Source of the DNA: Aquabacterium sp.
GTDB taxonomy: Bacteria > Pseudomonadota > Gammaproteobacteria > Burkholderiales > Burkholderiaceae_C
Direction of reading: 5' to 3'
NCBI GenBank assembly: GCA_030654395.1
Contig: JAURXM010000025.1
Location: 124,001-188,000, forward strand
Length of the DNA stretch: 64,000 bases
Position 1 is the first letter of the stretch; every line of letters starts with the position of its first letter. This document shows, piece by piece, positions 35,429 to 43,898 of this stretch. A program made the translations under genes and the position numbers. The notes below the pieces were generated by a model that worked only from the letters and a program-made list of their open reading frames with translations, was not told where the DNA came from and did not search any database.

Positions 35429-35475
35429 ATGTCACACCCAAGTGTCACACCACGCCCTCTAAGTGTCTGTCACAC
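35429..35475. repeat. Right-end integrase arm-site candidates (TGTCACAC repeats)
   Basis: ATGTCACACC (35429-35438), AAGTGTCACAC (35440-35450), AAGTGTC (35461-35467) and TGTCACAC (35468-35475) form a cluster between int and attR. Matching AGTGTCA elements lie near attL. The cluster overlaps the upstream part of int and may also set its expression. Confidence 0.45.
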
Positions 35476-35500
35476 AACAATTTTCTTTGCTGACAACAAG

Positions 35501-35533
35501 TTATTTGGCGGAAGCGGTGAGATTCGAACTCAC
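35501..35533. repeat. attR: 33-bp repeat within the intact tRNA-Ser 3' end
   Basis: This is identical to 22437-22469. It overlaps the 3' part of the intact tRNA-Ser gene, including CCA, so the gene stays functional after insertion. Confidence 0.95.
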
Positions 35534-35595
35534 GGTAAGGTCGCCCCTACGCTAGTTTTCAAGACTAGAGCCTTAAACCACTCGGCCACACTTCC
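35506..35595 (-). tRNA. tRNA-Ser(UGA)
   Basis: The gene runs on the minus strand from GGAAGTG (35595-35589) to CGCTTCC-G-CCA (ending at 35506), 90 nt with an encoded CCA. The acceptor arms pair. The anticodon arm CTAGT-CTTGAAA-ACTAG gives UGA. A long variable arm is present, as expected for a class II serine tRNA. The T-arm GTGAGTTCGAATCTCAC is complete. It is the integration site of the 13-kb element. Confidence 0.97.
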
Positions 35596-35606
35596 TTAAG
35601 CTCGAC

Positions 35607-35612
35607 ATTATA
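35607..35612 (-). promoter_or_regulatory. Candidate -10 box of tRNA-Ser, overlapping the apaH stop codon
   Basis: On the minus strand TATAAT (35612-35607) lies 11 nt before the tRNA 5' end and includes the apaH stop codon TAA (35610-35608). No convincing -35 is seen at 16-18 nt. Position and sequence suit a tRNA promoter. Confidence 0.55.
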
Positions 35613-36444
35613 GGGGCTCAATGGCACCCGGCTTGCGCGACTGTGGACAATCTATCTGAATGACCTCACGCGTGGCGCCGTCGACACGCACAGCCGTGAG
35701 TTGACCACCCCAAACACAACCCGTGTCCAGCGACAACAGATCATCCCGATTGATCAAGCCCAGCGTGGACCAATGCCCGAACGCCACAGACACATCGGCC
35801 GTGCGCCTGCCGGGCACATCAAACCACGGCATGAAGCCTTCAGGGGCAGACTCAAGTCCCTCTTTGGCGCCAAACTCCATCACGCCCTCTTTTGAGCAAA
35901 AACGCAAACGAGTCAGGCTGTTGACCACACAACGCCAGCGCTCAACGCCTTGCAGGCTGTCATCCCATCGGTCAGGCTGGCTGCCATACATGGTGGTTAA
36001 AAACTCACCCACATCCGGGCCTGCCAGCATCACCTCGACCTCGTGCGCCAAGGCCATTGTCTGCGCCGCATCCCATTGCGGCACGATGCCAGCGTGCACC
36101 ATCAGCCAGCCATATGCATGCGCCGCCAAGGGTCGCTGACGCAACCAGTTCAGCCAATCGTCCCGGTCACTGGCATGAAGGATCTCGTCAAGCGTGTCAC
36201 TGCGATGGGGTTTGCGCACGCCATGCGCCACAGCCAACAGATGCAGGTCGTGGTTACCCAGCAAACAAGTCGCTGAATTCTCTAGGCCACGCAAACGCCT
36301 CAACACCCCCATGGAGTTCGGCCCGCGGTTAACCAAGTCACCCAACACGAACAAGTGGTCTCTCGACGGAGAGAAGTCAAGGGTCAGCAAAAGCTGCTCT
36401 AAGGGGTTGCAACACCCCTGTAAATCGCCAACTAAATAGATCAT
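35608..36444 (-). CDS. apaH: Symmetrical bis(5'-nucleosyl)-tetraphosphatase
   Basis: The protein has 278 aa, the usual length. It hydrolyses Ap4A to two ADP. Metallophosphatase motifs are at the N-terminus: YLVGDLQGC (D-x-Q), FVLGDLVNRGPNS (GDxxxRG) and LLGNHDLHLLA (GNHD), followed by GWLMVHAGIVPQWD and, further on, VSVAFGHWSTLGL. A LDTGCVWGGQLTAVRVD block closes it. It lies just upstream of tRNA-Ser on the same strand, with the tRNA -10 box in its stop. It is divergent from the CBS-domain transporter-like gene across a 62-bp gap. Confidence 0.95.
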   Translation of the reverse strand: MIYLVGDLQGCCNPLEQLLLTLDFSPSRDHLFVLGDLVNRGPNSMGVLRRLRGLENSATCLLGNHDLHLLAVAHGVRKPHRSDTLDEILHASDRDDWLNWLRQRPLAAHAYGWLMVHAGIVPQWDAAQTMALAHEVEVMLAGPDVGEFLTTMYGSQPDRWDDSLQGVERWRCVVNSLTRLRFCSKEGVMEFGAKEGLESAPEGFMPWFDVPGRRTADVSVAFGHWSTLGLINRDDLLSLDTGCVWGGQLTAVRVDGATREVIQIDCPQSRKPGAIEPL

Positions 36445-36506
36445 GGTCGGATTCTGCTACGCTTCACCCTTCTTTACACGTGGCCCGAGCACTGTCGGCG
36501 CCATCT

Positions 36507-37802
36507 ATGGACTTAGCTCTACTTATTTTTCTGGTTCTGATCAATGGCCTTTTTGCCATGTCTGAGATGGCACTGGCCGCCAGCCGCAAGGCCAGGCTGC
36601 AAGTCATGGCCGAGACCGGCGATGCGGGCGCCCAGGTGGCGATGGTCCTGCACGACAACCCCACACAGTTTTTGTCTACCGTCCAAATCGGCATCACATC
36701 AATTGGTGTCCTGAACGGTATCGTGGGTGAGGCGGCATTCTCGCCCCCACTGGCTGACTGGATTCAAACCCAATTCCCGCTGACAGACCGCGTCGCCAGC
36801 ATCACAGCCACCGGTTTTGTGGTGTTGATCATCACCTTCATATCGATCATTTTTGGTGAACTGGTGCCCAAGCGCATTGGGCAGATGTACCCCGAGCCGG
36901 TTGCCCGCTTGGTAGCCAAACCGATGATGTGGTTGTCGCGCCTAGCAGGCCCGTTCGTTCGTTTGCTGGCCGCCTGTACGAATGCCATTCTCAATCTGCT
37001 TGGCATCCGCGACAACGGCAACCGCAGCGTCACGGAAGAAGAAATCGCCGCACAGCTTGAAGAAGGCTTGGACGCTGGTGTGATCGAGGCACATGAACAC
37101 CAAATGGTGCGCAATGTATTCCGCCTAGACGACCGCCAGATCGGCTCCATGATGATCCCGCGAAGCGACATCGCTTGGTTAGACATTGATGCCCCGATAA
37201 CAGAGAACTTGGCAACCATCGCTGAGCATGGCTTCTCGCGCTACCCCGTATGCCGTGGCGGCTTGGATGACGTCATCGGTGTGGCAACGGCACAGTGCCT
37301 GCTGCATCAACTCACACAACATCAAGACAACGATTTGAACCAGGGCTTGCTGGCGCCTGTTTTTGTACCCGAAACGCTGTCAGGCATGGAGTTGCTTGAG
37401 CACTTTCGAGCCTGCGATACGCAGATGGTTTTTGTTGTCGACGAATATGGTGAGGTACAAGGCGTGATCACACTTCGTGACGTCTTGGAGGCCATCACCG
37501 GCGAGTTCACGCCTCAAGAGGCATCCGAAGCTTGGGCTATCCAGCGTGAAGATGGATCGTGGCTGATTGACGGCCTGATCCCTATGCCAGAGTTAAAAGA
37601 CCGCTTGGTGATGAAAGTCTTGCCCGATGAAGACCGAGGCCGCTACAACACCTTGGCCGGCATGGTGATGCTGCTATTGGGCCATCTGCCCAAAACCACC
37701 GACACCGTTGAGTGGGATGGTTGGCGTTTTGAGGTGGTGGACATGGATGGCAAACGCATCGACAAAATACTGGCAAGCCGTTTAGTCGGACACGGCAACT
37801 GA
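36507..37802 (+). CDS. CNNM/CorC-TlyC-type membrane protein with CBS domains
   Basis: The frame is open from a GTG at 36480; ATG 36507 starts the family sequence (MDLALLIFLVLINGLFAMSE). This gives 431 aa. A DUF21 region with three to four helices (about 1-190) is followed by a pair of CBS domains (about 200-330; MMIPRSDIAWLDIDAP, FVVDEYGEVQGVITLRDVLEAI). A CorC/HlyC C-terminal domain comes last (DRGRYNTLAGMVMLLLGHLP). The family (YtfL/YfjD-like) mediates Mg/Co or organic-ion traffic. The 3' end overlaps the convergent comEC gene by 21 bp. Confidence 0.9.
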   Translation: MDLALLIFLVLINGLFAMSEMALAASRKARLQVMAETGDAGAQVAMVLHDNPTQFLSTVQIGITSIGVLNGIVGEAAFSPPLADWIQTQFPLTDRVASITATGFVVLIITFISIIFGELVPKRIGQMYPEPVARLVAKPMMWLSRLAGPFVRLLAACTNAILNLLGIRDNGNRSVTEEEIAAQLEEGLDAGVIEAHEHQMVRNVFRLDDRQIGSMMIPRSDIAWLDIDAPITENLATIAEHGFSRYPVCRGGLDDVIGVATAQCLLHQLTQHQDNDLNQGLLAPVFVPETLSGMELLEHFRACDTQMVFVVDEYGEVQGVITLRDVLEAITGEFTPQEASEAWAIQREDGSWLIDGLIPMPELKDRLVMKVLPDEDRGRYNTLAGMVMLLLGHLPKTTDTVEWDGWRFEVVDMDGKRIDKILASRLVGHGN

Positions 37803-40313
37803 GGCCGAAGCCTCATCCCAGTAATGCTTGTGGGTGCCTCGCCAACAAGACCCGACCATATCCGAACTGCGCCATAAGTAGGCGCCACACAGCGGCGTCG
37901 CCACGGTGTTCAGCCCCATCGCGTCATAGCGTGCCAAAACGGTTGGAGACGGGTGTCGATATGGGTTGCGCACCCCGACTTGAATCACCGACTGTGTGGG
38001 TGCCACAGCCTGCAAGAAAGCCGCCGTTGACGAGGTTTTACTGCCATGGTGAGGCACCATCAACACGGTGCTGCGCAAATGAGCCTCCGCAGGCTCAGCC
38101 TCGCTTTGGCGCGAGAGGATAGCGGCCTCTTGCGCAGACTCAATGTCCCCCGTGAGGAGCACGCTGGCCACCACCGCCCCAGGTCGACTGACACGCAAGA
38201 CGCATGACAAGGCGTTGGGCGGCAAGGTACTGCGACGCGCATAGTCCTCGGCCGTGGGGTGAAGCACCACAAAATCAACCCCATCCCAGACCCAGTGCTG
38301 GCCGGCCACACAAGCCTCATGCTTGGACGGTCGCCCTGATACACCTGGTTGGTGCCGCAAGGGATGTGCCTCATCCAAGGAAGTCAACAACTGCCCAATC
38401 GGCAAGGCTCTGACAATGGCTGCTGCACCGCCCACATGATCGGTATCTTGGTGGCTGATCATCAAGGTATCCAGACGTGGTACACCCATCGCTTGCAGCA
38501 AGGGCAACAAGATGCGTTGACCTGCATCACTTTGGGTACCTATACGTGGCCCTGAGTCAAACAACAATTGGTGGTGCGCCGTCCTGACCAGCACCCCCGT
38601 GCCTTGCCCAATATCGACAGCCACGACTGCGAATTCACCCGGGTGAGGTGCCGGTATCAGCCTCAGAGATTGAGGCTGATAGATCAAGGGCATGAACAAA
38701 GGCAAAACGGCCATGCGCCAAGTCCAGTGTGCCGGTATCGTCATAGAAAAGCCTGCCACAACGACGGCCACAGCAGCCCAGCCTGGCAGCGCGGGTGAGG
38801 TGACCACGGCCCAAGACCACGCTGACATGTCACTCAACACCTGCATGGCTTGCTGGATCAACCACGCCCCTGCATCCCATCCTGGCGACCACACGATGCC
38901 GAGCAAGGACAGTGGCGTGATGCCAATCGTGAACAAGGGAATGGCCACCATATTGGCCAAAAAACTGACGACAGACATTTGCTGAAAGCACACGGCAGCC
39001 AACGGTGTCAGCGCGATGGTCACCAGCCCCTGCGTCCGGACGACATCCCACACCACGTGACGCGTTGAGGCCACCACACGCACACCCATGTCACGCACAG
39101 CGCCCCACCACGGCGTGTCAATCGTGTCACCCGTGGGTGGCCGACGTGCTTGTGCCCGCACGGTCTGACCAGAGGACATCAAAACGGCCACCGCCACATA
39201 GGATAGCCAGAACCCCGCTTGCCGCAGTGCCCACGGGTCCCAAGCGGTCACCACCACGGCACTGATCAGCCAAACCAAGGGCTGCGGCCATCGCCGACCA
39301 CCCGTCGTCAAGAGCGTCATCACAAGCATCATCAAGACTGTGCGCTGAGCGGGCACGCCCCAACCCGCCAGCATCGCGTACAGGCCACTGAGCACCACAG
39401 ATGCCCAGCGTGCCGCATCGGCTGCAGTAAACCTGTGCGTCAACACTGGAAAACGTGCCCACACGGCCCTGATCAACACTGCGAACAACCAACCCACCAT
39501 CGCAATGTGTGAGCCGCTGATGCTGACCAAGTGCGCGACCCCGGTGCGTCTGAATACATCCCAATCAGCCTGATCAATCGCAGACTGATCGCCTACGGAC
39601 AAACCAGCCAAAACGCCTGCTGCTTGCTTATCAGTGACACGGGCCAAAATGGCCGATCGGATGCGCCCCCGCAAGCGGTCAATGGCACCTTGCCAAGGGT
39701 ACGCGGGTTGATCGCTTAACTTTTCAGGCGGTGTACCGCGATCGCGCACCTGCCCAATTGCGCGGATACCACGCTCGAACATCGGCAGGGTGACGTCAAA
39801 CCCTGCGGGATTGGCGTGGCCATCCGGAGGGTGCAGCCGCACGAACAAACGCCACTGTTGCCCTGCCATAGGCAAAACACCAGCGGGTGTATTCATGCGC
39901 AAGCTGATGTGCTGAGGCAAGCTGTCGGCGCCACTGGCTTGGGGCCACGACACCACCCGCGCATCAAAGTACGCGCCGCCGGATACGGCTTTCGGCAAGC
40001 CTTCAATTTGAACGACCACAGGCACGTCTCGGCCAAGCCAGTCGCTGGGCAGCTGCTGCGCCATCTGCGACGAGGCCCGCCATCCTGTGCTGCCCCACGC
40101 CAACAACGCCACGGCCATCAAACCCAGCGCTGATCGCAAGCCCAATCGCAGCCAACGACCGGATTGATATCTGCGCCAAGTCAGCCCCAGCCCCAGTGAC
40201 AGCATCAAACCTGCCACATAGACCGGCCACGGCCACAGCGCGGCTTCTTGCAATTGCCACGCTATACCAATCAACCAAGCCAAGCAAGTCAGCAGCCACG
40301 CAGCAGTCCCCAT
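37782..40313 (-). CDS. comEC: ComEC-type DNA internalisation-related competence protein
   Basis: The frame has a possible GTG start at 40376 (864 aa), but ATG 40313 (843 aa) begins nearer the first helix; neither has a clear ribosome-binding site, so the start is uncertain. The N-terminal DUF4131 region and the central competence domain (LVSISGSHIAMVGWLFAVLIR, PAQRTVLMMLVMTLL) are multi-pass. The C-terminal MBL domain has VDIGQGTGVLVR, MISHQDTDHVGGAA and MVPHHGSKTSST. It forms the inner-membrane channel for DNA uptake; a nuclease role is proposed for the MBL domain. Confidence 0.92.
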   Translation of the reverse strand: MGTAAWLLTCLAWLIGIAWQLQEAALWPWPVYVAGLMLSLGLGLTWRRYQSGRWLRLGLRSALGLMAVALLAWGSTGWRASSQMAQQLPSDWLGRDVPVVVQIEGLPKAVSGGAYFDARVVSWPQASGADSLPQHISLRMNTPAGVLPMAGQQWRLFVRLHPPDGHANPAGFDVTLPMFERGIRAIGQVRDRGTPPEKLSDQPAYPWQGAIDRLRGRIRSAILARVTDKQAAGVLAGLSVGDQSAIDQADWDVFRRTGVAHLVSISGSHIAMVGWLFAVLIRAVWARFPVLTHRFTAADAARWASVVLSGLYAMLAGWGVPAQRTVLMMLVMTLLTTGGRRWPQPLVWLISAVVVTAWDPWALRQAGFWLSYVAVAVLMSSGQTVRAQARRPPTGDTIDTPWWGAVRDMGVRVVASTRHVVWDVVRTQGLVTIALTPLAAVCFQQMSVVSFLANMVAIPLFTIGITPLSLLGIVWSPGWDAGAWLIQQAMQVLSDMSAWSWAVVTSPALPGWAAVAVVVAGFSMTIPAHWTWRMAVLPLFMPLIYQPQSLRLIPAPHPGEFAVVAVDIGQGTGVLVRTAHHQLLFDSGPRIGTQSDAGQRILLPLLQAMGVPRLDTLMISHQDTDHVGGAAAIVRALPIGQLLTSLDEAHPLRHQPGVSGRPSKHEACVAGQHWVWDGVDFVVLHPTAEDYARRSTLPPNALSCVLRVSRPGAVVASVLLTGDIESAQEAAILSRQSEAEPAEAHLRSTVLMVPHHGSKTSSTAAFLQAVAPTQSVIQVGVRNPYRHPSPTVLARYDAMGLNTVATPLCGAYLWRSSDMVGSCWRGTHKHYWDEASASVAVSD

Positions 40314-40485
40314 TACTGAATCAAACCAATCTGAATGTCTAATGGATTTCAATGACACGCATATTGACCGGCTCACACGAGGTAATCAAGCCCACCAAAG
40401 AGGGTGGCGCCAAGCCGTCTGTTCAACCTAGGACAAGCACTGGGTGTAGGATTCCGAGACTCGTTCCATCTTCAAAAAAGCCACC

Positions 40486-40941
40486 ATGTCCATCGAACAA
40501 AGACTGCAAGCCCTTGGTATCACTTTGCCGCCTGTATCCGTGCCTGCTGCGGCTTACGTGCCATTTGTCCGCACAGGCAAGCTCATTTTCCTGTCCGGGC
40601 ACATCGCCAAAAAGGATGGGCAAGTCTGGGTCGGTCAACTGGGCAAGACATTGACGACAGAGCAAGGCAAGCAGGCCGCACGCCTTGTCGCCATTGATCT
40701 GATGGGCACGCTGAGCGTCGCAGCAGGTGGTCTGGACAACGTTGTACGCATCGTCAAGGTCATGAGCTTGGTTAACAGCAGTCCTGAGTTCACAGAACAC
40801 CACTTGGTCACCAACGGCTGCTCAGAACTGCTTGGCGAGGTTTTTGGCGAGGCTGGCGTGCATGCTCGCAGCGCATTTGGCGTGGCCCAAATACCGCTTG
40901 GCGCCTGCGTTGAAATTGAGCTGATTGCAGAAGTAGGCTGA
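40486..40941 (+). CDS. RidA-family protein
   Basis: The protein has 151 aa. The family core (YVPFVRTGKLIFLSGHIAKKDG, GGLDNVVRIVKVMSLVNSSPEF, RSAFGVAQIPLGACVEIELIA) places it in the YjgF/RidA superfamily, in the atu1953/AF_0176-like longer branch with an N-terminal helix. The Arg of RSAFGVAQIP is in the position needed for enamine/imine deaminase activity. It precedes dsbB by 6 nt and is probably co-transcribed with dsbB and pabBC. Confidence 0.9.
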   Translation: MSIEQRLQALGITLPPVSVPAAAYVPFVRTGKLIFLSGHIAKKDGQVWVGQLGKTLTTEQGKQAARLVAIDLMGTLSVAAGGLDNVVRIVKVMSLVNSSPEFTEHHLVTNGCSELLGEVFGEAGVHARSAFGVAQIPLGACVEIELIAEVG

Positions 40942-40947
40942 AGCGCC

Positions 40948-41436
40948 ATGGCCATGCTCTCTCCACGTGTCATCTTGGCGGGCCTAGGCCTAGGCTGCGC
41001 CGCATCCGTGGCTGCCGCCTTGCTGGCCCAACACCATTTTGGTATGCAGCCCTGCCCTTGGTGCATCTTGCAGCGCTTCTTGCTCATGGTGATCGCAGCC
41101 TTGAGCCTGACCGCAGCCGCCCTGCCCCACGCCTTGCCAAGGCGAATACTGTCTGCGTTGATCTTGCCGCTGGCCCTCAGCGGTGGTGCAGCCGCACTCT
41201 GGCAGCACTTTGTTGCAGCCAAATCAGACTCGTGCGCGTTGACCTTGGCTGACAAGGTCATCACCTTCTTGGCGATAGACACGCGCTGGCCGGAGATTTT
41301 CGAGGTGCGAGCCTCATGCGCGGATGCCGCCGCCAGCATCATGGGCGTGCCCTTTGAATTTTGGAGCTTGGCCTTGTTTGCGCTGGCGAGCCTTGTGCTG
41401 ATCTACAGCGCAGCAAGTACTGACAGCCGTGCTTGA
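40948..41436 (+). CDS. dsbB: Disulfide bond formation protein B
   Basis: The protein has 162 aa and four hydrophobic helices. The first redox pair is PCPWC (after HHFGMQ); the second is C in SDSCALTLAD and C in VRASCADAAA. These correspond to the two essential periplasmic loops that pass electrons from DsbA to ubiquinone. The pattern GVPFEFWSLALFA is typical of the last helix. The stop overlaps the start of pabBC by 8 bp. Confidence 0.92.
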   Translation: MAMLSPRVILAGLGLGCAASVAAALLAQHHFGMQPCPWCILQRFLLMVIAALSLTAAALPHALPRRILSALILPLALSGGAAALWQHFVAAKSDSCALTLADKVITFLAIDTRWPEIFEVRASCADAAASIMGVPFEFWSLALFALASLVLIYSAASTDSRA

Positions 41437-43264
41437 TCAAGATCCGGCCCTGCCCACGGCCCTGATTGACTTCCCTGGTCATGGCCCCAATCAGCCACGT
41501 CAGCGCTGGCGCTTTGACCACGCGGCGCAATGGCTCGTGGCACACGACCCCAGCCAAGTAGCGGGCTTGCTAGATGCTGCGCACCAGCTAGCCAAAGGGG
41601 GGCAATGGTGCGTGGGTTGGGTCGCGTATGAAGCTGCGCCAGGCTTAGACGCTCACTTGCCGGTCAAAGCGCTGCCGCCTGGGCAGCCCTATGCCGTGGT
41701 CGCCGTGTTTGACCAAGCACAACCATGGTCGGGTGATGACGTTATGGAGACGCCAACGCCCTGGTCCTGTGGCCCTTGGCATGCGGACCTCAATGCGCAT
41801 CAGGCACACGCACACGTGACTCAAATCCACGAACTCATCCGTGCAGGCGAGGTCTACCAAATCAACCTGACCACCCAGATGCACAGCGCCTACGAAGGCG
41901 ATCCATCATCACTGTGGTCCTATTTCATGGCCTTGCGCCGCAGCCAACCCCAAGGCTACAGCGTGATGCTCGATGCGCGTGCAGCTTGCCGCGCACCCGG
42001 TGCCGTCCTGAGCGTATCGCCTGAGTTATTTTTTGACTGGGATGGCGAGGCCCTCACCACCAAACCGATGAAGGGCACCGCTGCACGAGGGTTGGATGAG
42101 CAAGCAGACCAAGCTGCGGCCACACACCTGCAAGCCAGCCCCAAAGAGCGAGCAGAAAACCTGATGATCGTGGACCTGTTGCGCAACGACCTGTCCCGGA
42201 TCGCCGAGCTTGGCAGTGTGAAGGTGCCCTCGCTGTTTGATGTACAAGCGCTCCCCACGGTCTGGCAAATGACGTCCACCGTGACAGCACGCAGCAGGCC
42301 CAACTTGAAGCTCAGCGAGGCCTTCGCCGCCCTGTTCCCATGCGGGTCCGTCACCGGCGCACCCAAGCGCCAAGCCATGCACCACATTGCCACACTGGAG
42401 CGCAGCCCCCGTGGCGTCTACTGCGGCGCAGTCGGTTTGATGGCACCCGGTGGCCGCGTGACCTTCAACGTCCCCATCCGCACCGTGTGCGTTCACACAC
42501 CACCACCGCCTGCGCCATGGTCTGCACATTGCGGCATCGGCAGCGGCATCACCCTGGATGCCAGCGCTGAAGGCGAAGCAGCTGAATGGCGTGCCAAACA
42601 GGCCTTCCTCAAGCGTGCTGACCAGCCATTTCGTTTGCTTGAGTCACTGAGGCTGGACCAAGGTGACATCCCCAGACGCGCACTGCATCTACAAAGACTG
42701 GCCGCCAGTGCACAACACTTTGGCTGGCGCTGGGACGAGGCCAGTGGGGTTGAGGTCAACGCGGCATTAAACCAGTTGCAAATTCAGCACCCAAAAGGTG
42801 TCCACAAGATCAGACTATTGCTTGATGTGCATGGTCAGGTTCAAGCCCACGCCAGCGTATTGACCGGGCCCGATGGCGATGCAAGTTCCTTGCTGGATGT
42901 GGTGCTGGCCGACCACCCCATGCCTGAGGCCGATGACTTCATTCGACACAAAACCACACAGCGGCAAGCCTACGCGCCCTTCGCCCCCACGGGTGGTGTG
43001 TTCGACACGCTGATGTTCAACACACGTGGAGAGTTAACCGAATTCACCATTGGCAACTTGGCGCTCAAAATAGATGGTCTCTGGTACACCCCCCCGCTTT
43101 CAGCGGGCCTGCTACCGGGTGTGATGCGTCGCAGCCTGCTTGAGCAAGCCACACTGCATGAACGCACCCTGACCGTGTCAGACTTGGCCCTGGCCCAAGG
43201 TATGGCCTTGCTCAACAGCGTGCGCGGTTGGCTGCCAGTCCGGCTGCACAAAAACACGCCCTGA
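41429..43264 (+). CDS. pabBC: Aminodeoxychorismate synthase component I fused to 4-amino-4-deoxychorismate lyase
   Basis: The protein has 611 aa (GTG start, overlapping dsbB). Residues about 1-390 are the chorismate-binding PabB part ([72 protein letters not shown]). Residues about 410-611 are the PLP-dependent class IV aminotransferase-like PabC part ([20 protein letters not shown]). Together they make p-aminobenzoate for folate. The glutaminase PabA must be elsewhere. The fused form is common in beta- and gammaproteobacteria. Confidence 0.93.
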   Translation: MLDQDPALPTALIDFPGHGPNQPRQRWRFDHAAQWLVAHDPSQVAGLLDAAHQLAKGGQWCVGWVAYEAAPGLDAHLPVKALPPGQPYAVVAVFDQAQPWSGDDVMETPTPWSCGPWHADLNAHQAHAHVTQIHELIRAGEVYQINLTTQMHSAYEGDPSSLWSYFMALRRSQPQGYSVMLDARAACRAPGAVLSVSPELFFDWDGEALTTKPMKGTAARGLDEQADQAAATHLQASPKERAENLMIVDLLRNDLSRIAELGSVKVPSLFDVQALPTVWQMTSTVTARSRPNLKLSEAFAALFPCGSVTGAPKRQAMHHIATLERSPRGVYCGAVGLMAPGGRVTFNVPIRTVCVHTPPPPAPWSAHCGIGSGITLDASAEGEAAEWRAKQAFLKRADQPFRLLESLRLDQGDIPRRALHLQRLAASAQHFGWRWDEASGVEVNAALNQLQIQHPKGVHKIRLLLDVHGQVQAHASVLTGPDGDASSLLDVVLADHPMPEADDFIRHKTTQRQAYAPFAPTGGVFDTLMFNTRGELTEFTIGNLALKIDGLWYTPPLSAGLLPGVMRRSLLEQATLHERTLTVSDLALAQGMALLNSVRGWLPVRLHKNTP

Positions 43265-43298
43265 AACCCATTTCATCCATTCATTGACCGAGACCTCT

Positions 43299-43715
43299 AT
43301 GCGACTGCTTCACACCATGCTGCGCGTTGGCAACCTCCAGCGATCCATCGACTTCTACACGCAAGTACTGGGCATGACCTTGCTGCGCACCACCGACCGC
43401 CCAGATCAACAATACACACTGGCCTTCTTGGGCTATGGACGCAACCCAGAGCACGCCGAAATCGAGTTGACTTACAACTATGGCGTCGAACAATACGAGT
43501 TGGGCACCGCCTTTGGCCACATCGCCATTGGCCTACCTGATGTCGCGGGCACCTGTGCGGCGGTTCGAGACAAGGCCGCCAGCCTAGGTGGCGCCATCAC
43601 GCGCGAAGCCGGCCCCATTAAAGGCGGCACCACCGTCATCGCCTTCATCACCGATCCTGACGGCTACAAAATCGAGCTGATTGAGCGCCCAGAAGACGCG
43701 GTAGAACTCAACTAA
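43299..43715 (+). CDS. gloA: Lactoylglutathione lyase (glyoxalase I)
   Basis: The protein has 138 aa from ATG 43299; an in-frame start 15 nt upstream is possible. The VOC fold ([40 protein letters not shown]) includes the metal-binding His/Glu positions in [26 protein letters not shown] and YKIELIE. It converts the methylglyoxal-glutathione hemithioacetal to S-lactoylglutathione in the cytoplasm. It stands alone, 34 nt after pabBC. Confidence 0.95.
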   Translation: MRLLHTMLRVGNLQRSIDFYTQVLGMTLLRTTDRPDQQYTLAFLGYGRNPEHAEIELTYNYGVEQYELGTAFGHIAIGLPDVAGTCAAVRDKAASLGGAITREAGPIKGGTTVIAFITDPDGYKIELIERPEDAVELN

Positions 43716-43811
43716 TCAGGCCTGACGCAAGCGGTACGCACTGGGTGTGATGCCCTTCCAGCGTTTGAAGGCGCGCGTCAATGATGGTGGCTCGGTGTAG
43801 CCAAGTCGCGT
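43716..43811 (-). pseudogene. Remnant of an AraC-family regulator (C-terminal helix-turn-helix only)
   Basis: The minus strand reads TRLGYTEPPSLTRAFKRWKG followed by ITPSAYRLRQA and a stop, the classic end of an AraC/XylS DNA-binding domain. Upstream coding is broken: an adjacent frame (about 43812-43870) gives ETCQRLLNQGLS, resembling the preceding family segment. The rest of a normal roughly 300-aa gene is missing and its place is taken by the chemoreceptor gene's end. Confidence 0.7.
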
Positions 43812-43898
43812 GGAACCTGTCCCGCAAAGCCGCTGCCTGACAGCCCTTGATTGAGCAAACGCTGACAGGTTTCTTCGCAATATCGCAGCGGCAACCAA

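Larger units (their letters stand above)
22437..35533. mobile_element. 13-kb integrative element (phage-satellite-like or deleted prophage) in tRNA-Ser(UGA)
   Basis: Both ends carry the same 33-bp sequence, which is the 3' end of the tRNA-Ser gene; the intact tRNA is at the right. A tyrosine integrase gene lies directly inside the right end. Cargo in order: small membrane protein, BRO-N-like regulator, small ORFs, serine recombinase, lipoprotein, a run of plus-strand phage-like genes (DUF1376-like replication protein, C5-methyltransferase-like protein, ejection/lysozyme protein, Zn-finger-like protein) and an unknown cargo gene. No capsid, portal, terminase or tail genes are present. It is complete at both ends, so excision may still be possible. 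Confidence 0.92.
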
